A stretch of 64,000 bases of DNA from Eledone cirrhosa (GCA_964016885.1 OZ024747.1:2421762-2485761); one strand, 5' to 3'. Numbered from the stretch's first letter, positions 41,807-51,238 are shown. The notes: generated from the letters alone by a model not told the origin. Program-made: numbers and translations.

Positions 41807-42098
41807 AAAAATGGTTGGAATTTGCAGAATAAATACATTGTAACATTTTAGTTTTGTAAGAAGAGACAGGTGTTTATTGTGACATAATACTTGTAAAGAC
41901 ATTGGCAGATTAGCCACAGGCATGTTCCATATGACAGCAAAACTTGAATCTGTAAATACTGTTAAGTCATCATTCTCACACAAAGGTGTTAACCTTAAAT
42001 GTTTTGATGCATGTTTTCCAAGATGTATGTAATTCCTTTTGAAATAAATAAATAAAACAAACTTGTCATGTGTTTCTCAAACTTTGAATAATAATAAT
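41807..42098. other. Unassigned interval
   Basis: AATAAATAAATAAAAC near 42,046; otherwise nothing. Confidence 0.45.
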
Positions 42099-42258
42099 AA
42101 TTATTGCCTTGTGCCAAATATAGAAACAATAATAATTATTATTGTTTCTATATTTGGCACAAGGCCAGCAATTTGAAGGGAAGGGAAAAGTCGACGAAAT
42201 CAACTGGTACTTTATTTTATCGAATTGTTGGCCTTGTGCCTAAATCAGAAATGATTAT
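42099..42258. mobile_element. Three SINE-A tail pieces; perfect 60-bp palindrome
   Basis: A plus-strand tail end (42,099-42,135), a minus-strand 3' half (42,136-42,222) and a second plus-strand tail end (42,223-42,258). The first two meet at AATAATAATTATTATT and form an exact palindrome, 42,106-42,165. Confidence 0.85.
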
Positions 42259-42261
42259 TAT

Positions 42262-42560
42262 AAGATTGTTGAAAGGTGGATGAGGGTGGTGAAGATGGTC
42301 TGAGTGGGCCTCCACTGAGTATGTGCCTGTAGATTGTCCGAAGAGAACTAGGAAGGGGCATTACTCTGTCAGTCAGAATGGTTTTTTGTAAGTTTTCTAC
42401 ATGAGTGGAATTTTTTACATGTGTGTTGTTTTATATGCAAACCTCACATTGTACCATCTTGTGACATCCTGTGACATCTTGTCACATTCTGTCACATCCT
42501 GTGCTGTCTTGAATGTTTTCTTGATGTAAGCCTTGTCTGGCTAATAAAAAATCTCATCAT
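42262..42560 (+). mobile_element. Third LINE family, 3' end copy 2
   Basis: GTTGAAAGGTGGATGAGGGT corresponds to the VERWVREAR codons of 34,612-35,238. ACTGAGTATGTGCCTGTAGA matches the stop region, and CTTGTCACATTCTGTCACAT and GGCTAATAAAAAATC the 3' end. TGTGACATC(C/T) is repeated about four times near 42,470. Confidence 0.7.
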
Positions 42561-42949
42561 CCTTATTAATATTATTATCATTATTACTATAAAGGTGAGT
42601 TTTATTCTGTGAGAATAATGTGGTCATTTTACGAAGATAAAAAATAACTGATAACATGGAACTTAGAGACAATGTTCTCTCAAAAGGTTGGCACTAAACA
42701 GGCAGGCCTCTCTCTGGATATCAGCAAAAATTAAAGAGAAAGTTGGACAAAAATCGATGACTATAATGAAGTGTTATATACAGTTTACACAGCAGCAGTG
42801 TAGCCAAAACACACGAGTACCAGAAAAGAGACATTGGAACTATGGAGGAAAAGAAACCAAGACATAAGGAAGACATTTAAGAACAACTACACTAGGAAAT
42901 GTGTAAAGAATTATTGGAGAGGTTAAAGTCTCCAGAATTGAAACAGAGA
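42561..42949. other. Unassigned; possible LINE coding scrap near 42,810-42,925
   Basis: A plus frame CCAAAACACACGAG... gives LELWRKRNQDIRKTFKNNY, then CVKNYWRG and a stop. The basic character is reminiscent of the linker between LINE endonuclease and reverse transcriptase, but I cannot support this further. Confidence 0.3.
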
Positions 42950-43070
42950 AATAGAATGAAACAGATCTAGTCCTGTAGGAGTCATTTCTATATAATAACT
43001 ATGTTTATTGACTAGTAACGGATTGAGTACCTTATTTAACTGTGGTTATTTCCTGATCCCTGCCAGTCTA
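42950..43070 (-). repeat. Dispersed repeat D with its neighbouring segment, inverted
   Basis: AATGAAACAGATCTAGTCCT and GTAGGAGTCATTTCT, then GGATTGAGTACCTTATTTAA CTGTGGTTA: the mirror image of 36,824-36,958. Confidence 0.7.
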
Positions 43071-43084
43071 CCATCATTAATTAT

Positions 43085-43265
43085 AGGCAGTATCGGTAGA
43101 GAGTCAGATGCCATGCTTTCCAGCATAGTTATGTCCCTTTACGGTCTGATTTCAAATCCCGCCGAGGTTAACTTTGCCTTTCATCTTTACGGGGTCGATA
43201 AAATAAAGTACCAGTAATGTACTGGGTAATTTGCTGGCCTTGTGCCAAAAGTAGAAACAATTAAT
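43085..43265 (+). mobile_element. SINE-A, short-tailed, full length
   Basis: GGCAGTATCGGTAGAGAGTC head, ATTTCAAATCCCGCC B box, GATAAAATAAAGTACCAG, and the short tail GGTAATTTGCTGGCC...AGTAGAAACAATTAAT. Confidence 0.92.
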
Positions 43266-43270
43266 TATAT

Positions 43271-43587
43271 ATGAGTTTATTGTAATGTTTACTGTTAGTG
43301 TTAGGTATGTGTTTATTGTAATGTTTACTGTTAGGTATGTGTTTATTGTAATGTTTACTGTTAGGTATGTGTTTATTGTAATGTTTACTGTTAGGTATGT
43401 GTTTATTGTAATGTTTACTGTTAGGTATGTGTTTATTGTAATGTTTACTGTTAGGTATGTGTTTATTGTAATGTTTACTGTTAGGTATGTGTTTATTGTA
43501 ATGTTTACTGTTAGGTATGTGTTTATTGTAATGTTTACTGTTAGGTATGTGTTTATTGTAATGTTTACTGTTAGGTATGTGTTTATA
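43271..43587. repeat. 30-bp tandem repeat, about ten units
   Basis: The unit is TGTTTATTGTAATGTTTACT plus GTTAGGTATG, near perfect. It encodes MFTVRYVFIV in one frame, an artefact of unit length. Confidence 0.97.
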
Positions 43588-43725
43588 TATATATATATGT
43601 GTGTGTGGATGTGTGAAAAAACTACATTAGATATTTTAGATACAAGGAATTAAATTTTCTCCAAAGTGGTTCGTTTAAAAATTAGGTCACATGAATATTC
43701 CTAGGAGAATATTGGTTCTGTTTCT

Positions 43726-44000
43726 GGTATGATGATGATGATGATGATAGTGGTGATGATAGTGATGATGATGGTGATAGTGTTGGTGGTGGTGATGGTG
43801 GCAGTGGTCGTGATAATGACGATGTTGATGATGAAGTTCATGATGACACGATGACAGTGATGATGGTGATGATGGTGGTGATGATGGTGATGATGATGAT
43901 GGCAGGGATGATGATGATGATGATAGTGTTGGTGTTGGTGATGATGACATCATGACAGTGATGAAGACAATGGTGATGGTGACACTACGACAGTGATGAT
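43726..44000. repeat. (GAT)n/(GGT)n imperfect microsatellite
   Basis: GATGATGATGGTGATAGTG-type sequence. Positions 43,588-43,725 are unassigned. Confidence 0.92.
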
Positions 44001-44088
44001 GACATAATTTCACAATGTCTGTCATTTGTCAGTTTTCTTATTTTCAGCAATCTGTTATATTTGCTTTAAATTATTGCCCAGCAAAGAC

Positions 44089-44090
<2 letters not shown>

Positions 44091-44159
<69 letters not shown>

Positions 44160-44214
44160 GGAGTGAAAGTGGGAAAGAGTGTGTTTGTAGTTTGTAGTTC
44201 TCTCTCTCTCTGTT

Positions 44215-44294
<80 letters not shown>

Positions 44295-44408
44295 CTTATT
44301 CTTGCTTTGATTATTTCTATCTTTTCTTTGTATGTTGTTCCACTCCATGTTTGTTTATATACATACATAACATTTATACATTTATATATATATATGTAAC
44401 GATGATGA

Positions 44409-44463
<55 letters not shown>

Positions 44464-44482
44464 ATATATATATATATATATG

Positions 44483-44516
<34 letters not shown>

Positions 44517-44583
44517 ACATATATATATATACATATACATACACACACACACATATATATATACATATACATATATATATGTA

Positions 44584-44618
<35 letters not shown>

Positions 44619-44640
44619 GTTAGTGTGTGTGAGTGTGTGT
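44091..44640. repeat. Microsatellite cluster (TA)n, (GA)n, (TC)n, (TA)n, (GT)n
   Basis: Includes about 75 bp of pure (TC)n at 44,216-44,289 and about 60 bp of pure (TA)n at 44,410-44,460. Confidence 0.97.
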
Positions 44641-44904
44641 GTTTTCTCTAATGTAAACTAGATATTTCTTACCAACCAAGTAGAAGTGTTTGTTTCTTTA
44701 ACAGTTCATTGAAATAGAATGTCTTGTGAGAGTGAAGACAATTATTTTCCTGTAACTATCCAGGGTTGAGATTTATGTGGAAAGTGTGGATTAGGGTTAT
44801 ATTTAGTTATGTTTATCGTTAATGTTAGTGTAGCAGTTATTTTCAGGGTTAGCTTTATATGTCGGGTCAGTTTTATGTTTAGGGTGAGGTTATACTTAGG
44901 GCTA
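44641..44904. other. Unassigned, grading into the next array
   Basis: From about 44,790, TTAGGGTTA, GTTAATGTTAGTG and similar motifs look like decayed units of the adjoining array. Confidence 0.5.
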
Positions 44905-45775
44905 TGGTAATGTTTACAGTTAGGTATGTGTTTATTGTAATGTTTAGTATTAGTGTTAAATATGTGTTTATTGTAATGTTTACTGTTAGGTATGTGTTTA
45001 TGGTAATGCTTACTGTTAGTATGTGTTTATGGTAATGTTTACTGTTAGGTATGTGTTTATGGTAATATTTACTGTTACTGTTAGGTACGTGTTTATTGTA
45101 ATTTTTACTGTTAGTGTTAGGTATGTGTTTATTGTAATGTTTACTGTTAGTGTTAGGTATGTGTTTATTGTAATGTTTAATGTTAGTGTTAGGTACGTGT
45201 TTATTGTAATGTTTACTGTTATTGTTAGGTACGTGTTTATGTAATGTTTACTGTTAGTGTTAGGTACGTGTTTATGTAATGTTTACTGTTAGTGTTAGGT
45301 ACGTGTTTATTGTAATGTTTACTGTTAGTGTTAGGTACGTGTTTATTGTAATGTTTACTGTTAGTGTTAGGTATGTGTTTATTATAATGTTTACTGTTAG
45401 TGTTAGGTATGTGTTTATTGTAATGTTTACTGTTAGTGTTAGGTATGTGTTTATTGTAATGTTTACTGTTAGTGTTAGGTATGTGTTTATTGTAATGTTT
45501 ACTGTTATTGTTAGGTATGTGTTTATTGTAATGTTTACTGTTAGTGTTAGGTATGTGTTTATTGTAATGTTTACTGTTAGTGTTAGGAATGTGTTTATTA
45601 TAATGTTTACTGTTAGTGTTAGGTATGTGTTTATTATAATGTTTACTGTTAGTGTTAGGTATGTGTTTATTGTAATGTTTACTGTTAGGTATGTGTTTAT
45701 GGTAATGTTTACTGTTAGGTATGTGTTTATGGTAATATTTACTGTTAGGTATGTGTTTATTGTAATGTTTAGTAT
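44905..45775. repeat. 36-bp tandem repeat with some 30-bp units, about 24 units
   Basis: The unit TGTTTATTGTAATGTTTACT GTTAGTGTTAGGTATG is the 30-bp unit of 43,271-43,587 plus an extra TGTTAG. At both edges the 30-bp form reappears. Open frames on both strands are artefacts. Confidence 0.97.
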
Positions 45776-45967
45776 TAAGGTTATGGTAAGATTTATAGTT
45801 AGAGTCATTTCATGTTTAGAGTGAGGTTTAACGTTAAATAGTATTTTGTAAAAATAAGAATGAAAAAACATCTGAATGTTATGTTTTAATAATAATATTC
45901 ATATAATTGAAACTGAAATAAATGTTATATCATGAAGGGGAGATGAGGAGCTTTTTTATATGTTGCA

Positions 45968-46270
45968 GAATATCACCTCCTCCCTCATCATCATCATTAT
46001 CGTCACCATCACCACCACCACTACCACCAACACCACCACCATCAATCCCACTACTACTACTACTACTACTACTACAAGAAACATCTTGATAACAATAATC
46101 ATGCATTACAACAACAATAACAGCTAAAATACCACAGTATATGTGATGATGATGATGATGATCATCATCAGCAGCAACAACAACAGTAACAACAATAGCA
46201 ACAACAGTAACTGCAATGCCAATAACAACAATAACAACAATAACAACAACAATAACAGTACAACACAGCA
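45968..46270. repeat. (CAT)n/(CCA)n/(CTA)n/(CAA)n microsatellites
   Basis: ACCACCACCACTACC, ACTACTACTACTACTAC and AACAACAATAACAAC blocks. Positions 45,776-45,967 are AT-rich and unassigned. Confidence 0.92.
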
Positions 46271-46364
46271 GGATGAAAAGGAATGTTCTTATTGCATGAA
46301 CCCAATCAACTGATTTGAAATGGTCAGTTTGGAAAAGTTCTTGAAGAAAGCATTCCACCATAAA

Positions 46365-46500
46365 CTCTAACCCCCCCCCCCCACCACTCCACCATAAACT
46401 CTAACCCCCCACACCACCACCACCACCACCCACCACCATTCCACCCCACCTCCACCACCATTCCACCATTAACTCTGCCCTCCCACCATTCCATCCATCT
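46365..46500. repeat. C-rich tract CCACCATAAACTCTAACCCC
   Basis: A duplicated ACCATAAACTCTAACCCCCC and (CCA)n. Positions 46,501-46,794 are unassigned. Confidence 0.85.
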
Positions 46501-46794
46501 AACCATTGATAGAGACCAAAACACAGCATTATATAAGTTCTTTTCTCAGTAAGATTAAAGATGGACACCCTTCCCCTTAATATTGAAACTTTCTACAAAC
46601 AATGAGAAGTTAAAAGTTGCAAATCAGATTTTGTGTGAGAGTTAAGATAATTAAAAGAAGTAAAAGACCTCTATTGGTTTCAACAATCAATATTCCAGCT
46701 GTTCAATCAATATTATGGTTTACTCATTGAATGAATGTGTAAAGGAGTAAGTATTCTATAAGCATGTTTACCCTTAATATAATTGATAGGGAGA

Positions 46795-46978
46795 TAGGTT
46801 GGTGTAAATGAGGTTGGTGTTAGGAAGGGCATCCAGCTGTAGAAATCAAGCCAGAATCAGTTCCTGTATGAGCAAGACAAGGTCAGCTGACTGGACACTG
46901 CCCACAACAGGACAACATGTCTAACCCATGCTAGCGTAGAAGAACGGACGTAAAACGGTAATGATGATGATGATGATG
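46795..46978 (+). mobile_element. RTE-1/SINE-B 3' end
   Basis: GAGGTTGGTGTTAGGAAGGG, GCTGTAGAAATCAAGCCAG, ACAGGACAACATGTCTAACC and the (GAT)n tail. The TCAAGCCAGAATCAG segment is of the SINE-B type. Confidence 0.8.
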
Positions 46979-47372
46979 GTAGAAAGGGCATCTAGCTATA
47001 GAAAGCTTGTTAAACAAAGTGTTGGCAGGACTTTTCAGTGGTGTTAAAGATATGGTGGCCTCCCTAGTGCTGGTGATCTACATGATAAATACACCCTGTA
47101 TACACTGTAAATTGGTTGGTGATAGGAAGACAATCCAGCCATAGAAAGCTTGCCAAACAAGGGGTTAAGAGGCCCTTCAGTTGTGTCAATGACATGATAA
47201 CCTCTTCTGTGCACTTGATAGAATGTGAGACTGTATGTAAACAAAATAACTGATCACTAGCCTGTCTAGGTAGTCAGTAATCCTGCTTCAGTACTGGCTT
47301 AGTCTATGTAGACCTGTCTACCCTTGTTAGCTAGAAAAGCAGATGTTAAAATGATGACGATGAGGATGATGG
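46979..47372 (+). mobile_element. Diverged RTE-1-like 3' ends in tandem
   Basis: AGGGCATCTAGCTATAGAAA (46,985) and GACAATCCAGCCATAGAAA (47,127), each followed by GCTTG.(T/C)AAACAA.G.GTT, are two copies of one block. The end AGCAGATGTTAAAATGATGA at about 47,338 is an (GAT)n tail. Confidence 0.6.
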
Positions 47373-47404
47373 TTCAATGTGACACAGTGTGTGACAAGGC
47401 ATAC

Positions 47405-47500
47405 ATCATCATCATCATCGTCATTTTACATTCACTTTTCCCTGCTTGCAAGGGTGACACGGGTCCTGTTCAGCACTGCATCTCTCCACTTGTCACAATA
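47405..47500 (-). mobile_element. RTE-1-type 3' end, CACTTGTCAC subtype
   Basis: CATCATCATCATCGTCATTT, CCCTGCTTGCAAGGGTG and CTCCACTTGTCAC. Same subtype as 7,681-7,812. Confidence 0.75.
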
Positions 47501-47533
47501 AATTTTTATGAAATATCAGTAAAAACACCTTAC

Positions 47534-47623
47534 CTTGCAAACCCTGAGAATCTCTTCACAAAGTGCAAGGGTTCTTCAGCAGTGTTTGAAAGGAAGTTTG
47601 TATAGTTCTGCATGTTATCCCAA
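47534..47623 (-). CDS. Candidate short host exon (30 codons), function unknown
   Basis: On the minus strand an AG acceptor (CTTCACAATCAG, ending at 47,624) is followed by 90 nt open in one frame, WDNMQNYTNFLSNTAEEPLH then FVKRFSGFA, and by a strong donor AAG|GTAAGG at 47,534/47,533. The reading frame actually stays open upstream to about 47,663. The segment is non-repetitive and its composition is protein-like. It sits just right of a decayed LINE tail. I recognise no family. A chance combination is possible, since such short signals occur often in 64 kb. Confidence 0.35.
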
Positions 47624-47639
47624 CTGATTGTGAAGATTT

Positions 47640-47956
47640 GATAATGCTACTCAGAACTTATATCTATATCAACCTTGCCACCATTAGAAGATTATGGATT
47701 GGGAATTTTCTATAATTTCTTTCTCAATAGTCATTTCTCTTTTCTCAGTAATCTACCAAAAATGCACACAATCAAAAAATGTTTCCTCTTAACAATTCTA
47801 TAAAGATATACTTGGCAGATATGACTAGAATTTACAGGAAAGATCATCTACTTCCTATGACTTGTCTCATAATCTCTTCTGCTTCAACTTCTGAAATAGA
47901 TTTTTCATCAGATGAGATGTAAAATGTAGGCCTCATTCAAAACTGCTCCTTAGAAA
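47640..47956. other. Unassigned interval
   Basis: No supported feature. Confidence 0.45.
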
Positions 47957-48142
47957 TAATTGTTTCTACTTTTGGCACAAGGCCAGCACATACCCAGTAC
48001 ATTACTGGTATTTTATTTTATCGACCCCGTAAGGATGAAAGGCAGAGTTAACCTTGGCGGAATTTGAACTCAGTCTATAAAGGGACGTAACTCTATGTCG
48101 GAAAGCATGGCGTCTGACCCTCTACTGATACTGCCAATCCAG
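47957..48142 (-). mobile_element. SINE-A, short-tailed, full length
   Basis: On the minus strand: GGCAGTATCAGTAGAGGGTC head, GAGTTCAAATTCCGCC, AATAAAATACCAGTAATG, short tail AAAAGTAGAAACAATT. Confidence 0.92.
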
Positions 48143-48479
48143 AAATAGTGGAACAGAACAAAAGAACTACAAGTGGAAGCTATTAAATGCTGCCCACCAA
48201 AATATAACATTATGTCAACTTGTCCCTCCCCCACTCCTCTGATCTCTCCACTTTACTATATTGTTTAATATTCAGCACATTATTTCATATAACACCACAA
48301 TCTTGCTAGACACGTATGTATTAGTCTACATGACCATTGCTTTATAGAAATTGAGATCCTTAGGGTGATTGAAAATTTGTACAAATGTCATTCTAGTGAC
48401 TACATTAGAATTATAGAAATATGTCTAATTAACTCAGAAACCATATTATTATTATTATTATTACTATTATTATTATTGG
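48143..48479. other. Unassigned, with (ATT)n at 48,447
   Basis: No supported feature besides the short ATT run. Confidence 0.5.
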
Positions 48480-48676
48480 TTGATTGCTAGTATCGGTAGA
48501 GGGTCGGACACCATGCATTCCAACATAATTACGTCCCTTTATGATCTGAGTTCAAATGCTGCCAAGGTTATTTGCCTTTCATCCTTACAGGGTCGATAAA
48601 ATAAAGTACCAGTAATACACTGGGATAGTTGCTGGCCTTGTGCCAAAAGTAGAAACAATTATTATTATTATTATTA
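48480..48676 (+). mobile_element. SINE-A, short-tailed, full length
   Basis: AGTATCGGTAGAGGGTCGGA head, GAGTTCAAATGCTGCC, AATAAAATAAAGTACCAG, TTGCTGGCCTTGTGCC and an (ATT)n end. Confidence 0.92.
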
Positions 48677-48944
48677 GGTCGGTGGTTTCGCAGTATTGGT
48701 AGAGAGCCAGACACCATGCTTTGTAGCTTAGAAGTTATGGCCCTTTACGCTCTGAGTTCAAATCCCGCTGAGGTTAACTGTGCCTTTCATCCTTACAGGG
48801 TTGATAAAATAAAGTACCAGTCACGCACTGGGGTTGATTTAATCGACTTTCCCCTCCCCAAAATTACTGGCCTTGTGCCTATACCAGTAATGCACTGAGC
48901 AATTGCTGGCCTTGTGCCAAAAGTAGAAATTATTATTATTATTA
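48677..48944 (+). mobile_element. SINE-A composite: long tail followed by short tail
   Basis: A complete long-tailed copy runs to GGCCTTGTGCCTAT at about 48,884. It then continues ACCAGTAATGCACTGAGCAA TTGCTGGCCTTGTGCC and AAAAGTAGAAATTATT, which is the short-tailed ending. Either a template switch or insertion of one copy's end into another explains it. Confidence 0.88.
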
Positions 48945-48945
48945 T

Positions 48946-49160
48946 CAGTGTGGCAGTAGTAGAGCATAAGACAACACGCTTTGTGACACAGAGTTATGGC
49001 CCTTTATGTTCTGAATTCAAATCCCACTGAGGTTAGCTTTTCCTTTTATCCTTACAGGCTCAATAAAATAAAGTACCAGTAATGCACTGGGGGCAATTTA
49101 ATAAACTTCCCCTTACCCCACTAAAATAGTTGGCCTTGTGTCTTTATAAGAAACCATTAA
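48946..49160 (+). mobile_element. SINE-A, long-tailed
   Basis: GTGGCAGTAGTAGAGCATAA head, GAATTCAAATCCCAC, CAATAAAATAAAGTACCAG, end TATAAGAAACCATTAA. Third same-strand copy in a row. Confidence 0.88.
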
Positions 49161-49358
49161 TACGAGGGTTGGTTAAAAAGTTCATAAGATGAAAACTTCA
49201 GAGGCTGACCAAGATACTCTCATGGAATGACGAAATGAGGTTTATTTTTCTACATAGTTCCTGGAAAGAAACAATGCAGTTATTAATAAGAAGAGTTGAA
49301 ATTAATGCATGCAAGATTTCACAGCTCTAGAATCATTATTCAGCCAACCCTTGTATTG
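49161..49358 (+). mobile_element. Mariner-type MITE, best copy
   Basis: It starts TACGAGGGTTGGTTAAAAAG and ends GCCAACCCTTGTA; the inner ends are inverted repeats and TA lies at both edges, as expected for Tc1/mariner insertion. It shares GACCAAGATACTCTCATGGA and TTCACAGCTCTA with the other copies. Non-coding, about 195 bp. Confidence 0.75.
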
Positions 49359-49362
49359 TAAT

Positions 49363-49432
49363 TAAGGCAGTAGATTGATAGAATCAGTAGAGTGACAGAC
49401 AAAATGTTTTGTGGCATTTAGTTGCATACTTA
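49363..49432 (+). mobile_element. SINE-A head fragment
   Basis: AAGGCAGTAGATTGATAGAA and ACAAAATGTTTTGTGGCA correspond to the head. The (GGT) array follows, and its apparent ATG comes from this fragment. Confidence 0.65.
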
Positions 49433-49444
49433 TTTGTTGAAAGG

Positions 49445-50762
49445 GGTGATGGTGGTGGTGGTGGTGGTGGTGGTGTTAGTAGTAGTGATGGTGGTGGTTA
49501 TGGTGGTGGTGGAGATGGTGTTGGTAATAGTAGTAGTGATGGTGGTGGTTATGGTGATGGTGGAGATGGTGTTGGTAATAGTAGTAGTGATGGTGGTGGT
49601 TATGGTGGTGGTGGAGATGGTGTTGGTAATAGTAGTAGTGGTGGTGGTGGTTATGGTGGTGGTGGAGATGGTGTTGGTAATAGTAGTAGTGATGGTGGTG
49701 GTTATGGTGGTGGTGGAGATGGTGTTGGTAATAGTAGTAGTGGTGGTTATGGTGGTGGTGGAGATGGTGTTGGTAATAGTAGTAGTGATGGTGGTGGTTA
49801 TGGTGGTGGTGGAGATGGTGTTGGTAATAGTAGTAGTGGTGGTTATGGTGGTGGTGGAGATGGTGTTGGTAATAGTAGTAGTGGTGGTTATGGTGGTGGT
49901 GGAGATGGTGTTGGTAATAGTAGTAGTGATGGTGGTGGTTATGGTGGTGGTGGAGATGGTGTTGGTAATAGTAGTAGTGGTGGTTATGGTGGTGGTGGAG
50001 ATGGTGTTGGTAATAGTAGTAGTGATGGTGGTGGTTATGGTGGTGGTGGAGATGGTGTTGGTAATAGTAGTAGTGGTGGTTATGGTGGTGGTGGAGATGG
50101 TGTTGGTAATAGTAGTAGTGGTGGTTATGGTGGTGGTGGAGATGGTGTTGGTAATAGTAGTAGTGATGGTGGTGGTTATGGTGGTGGTGGAGATGGTGTT
50201 GGTAATAGTAGTAGTGGTGGTTATGGTGGTGGTGGAGATGGTGTTGGTAATAGTAGTAGTGATGGTGGTGGTTATGGTGGTGGTGGAGATGGTGTTGGTA
50301 ATAGTAGTAGTGGTGGTTATGGTGGTGGTGGAGATGGTGTTGGTAATAGTAGTAGTGGTGGTTATGGTGGTGGTGGAGATGGTGTTGGTAATAGTAGTAG
50401 TGATGGTGGTGGTTATGGTGGTGGTGGAGATGGTGTTGGTAATAGTAGTAGTGGTGGTTATGGTGGTGGTGGAGATGGTGTTGGTAATAGTAGTAGTGAT
50501 GGTGGTGGTTATGGTGGTGGTGGAGATGGTGTTGGTAATAGTAGTAGTGGTGGTTATGGTGGTGGTGGAGATGGTGTTGGTAATAGTAGTAGTGATGGTG
50601 GTGGTTATGGTGGTGGTGGAGATGGTGTTGGTAATAGTAGTAGTGATGGTGGTGGTTATGGTGGTGGTGGAGATGGTGTTGGTAATAGTAGTAGTGATGG
50701 TGGTGGTTATGGTGGTGGTGGAGATGGTGTTGGTAATAGTAGTAGTGATGGTGGTGGTTATG
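49445..50762. repeat. 1.3 kb (GGT)-rich minisatellite, 45- and 51-bp units
   Basis: About 27 units of GGTTATGGTGGTGGTGGAGA TGGTGTTGGTAATAGTAGTAGT, alternately with and without an extra GATGGT (51 or 45 bp). All lengths are multiples of three, so a plus frame (49,409-50,785, 458 codons) stays open and would give YGGGGDGVGNSSS repeats. A second frame gives Val/Met repeats. There is no signal peptide, no non-repetitive domain and an N-terminus made of SINE sequence, so I call it a minisatellite rather than a gene. Confidence 0.92.
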
Positions 50763-50785
50763 CTAATACCAATCTTTTGTTGTAA

Positions 50786-51052
50786 GAAGGCTTTACAGAA
50801 ATAAGATGGAACAGTATAAAAGATACAATATGTATCTTATCACAGTTTAGTATCAATTTCTTACTAATTCTGTAAAAATCTTCTTTATACTAGAACTATT
50901 TAATTTGCTACAAATTACAGTCATATTCTACATTTTATTACCTACAATCCCTCTCCAAAAAGTGTTACTAGTTTAAATGAAATACTTAATAAAAGTCTAT
51001 TTTGTTACAAAAAAACTTCAGATACTAAACGAAAATAATAAAACTACTAATA
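50786..51052. other. Unassigned interval
   Basis: AT-rich; no supported feature. Confidence 0.5.
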
Positions 51053-51238
51053 ATTGTTTCTACTTTTGGCACAAGGCCAGAAATTAACCAGTGCATTACT
51101 GGTACTTTATTTTATCGACCCCGTAAGGATGGAAGGCAAAGTTAACCTCGGTGGGATTTGAACTCAGATCGTAAAGGGCCGTAACTACGCTGGAAAGCAT
51201 GTCCGACCCATTACCGATACTGCCAATTCACCGCCCTT
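51053..51238 (-). mobile_element. SINE-A, short-tailed, full length
   Basis: On the minus strand it starts AAGGGCGGTGAATTGGCAGT and ends AAAAGTAGAAACAATT; B box GAGTTCAAATCCCACC. Confidence 0.93.

Noticed and set aside
45272..45871. 199-codon minus-strand frame rich in Thr, Asn and Ile.
   Set aside because: It follows the 36-bp tandem repeat on the opposite strand; both strands are equally open.
49422..50804. 460-codon Val/Met-rich frame.
   Set aside because: Alternative phase of the (GGT) minisatellite; low-complexity product with no membrane-protein pattern beyond the repeat.
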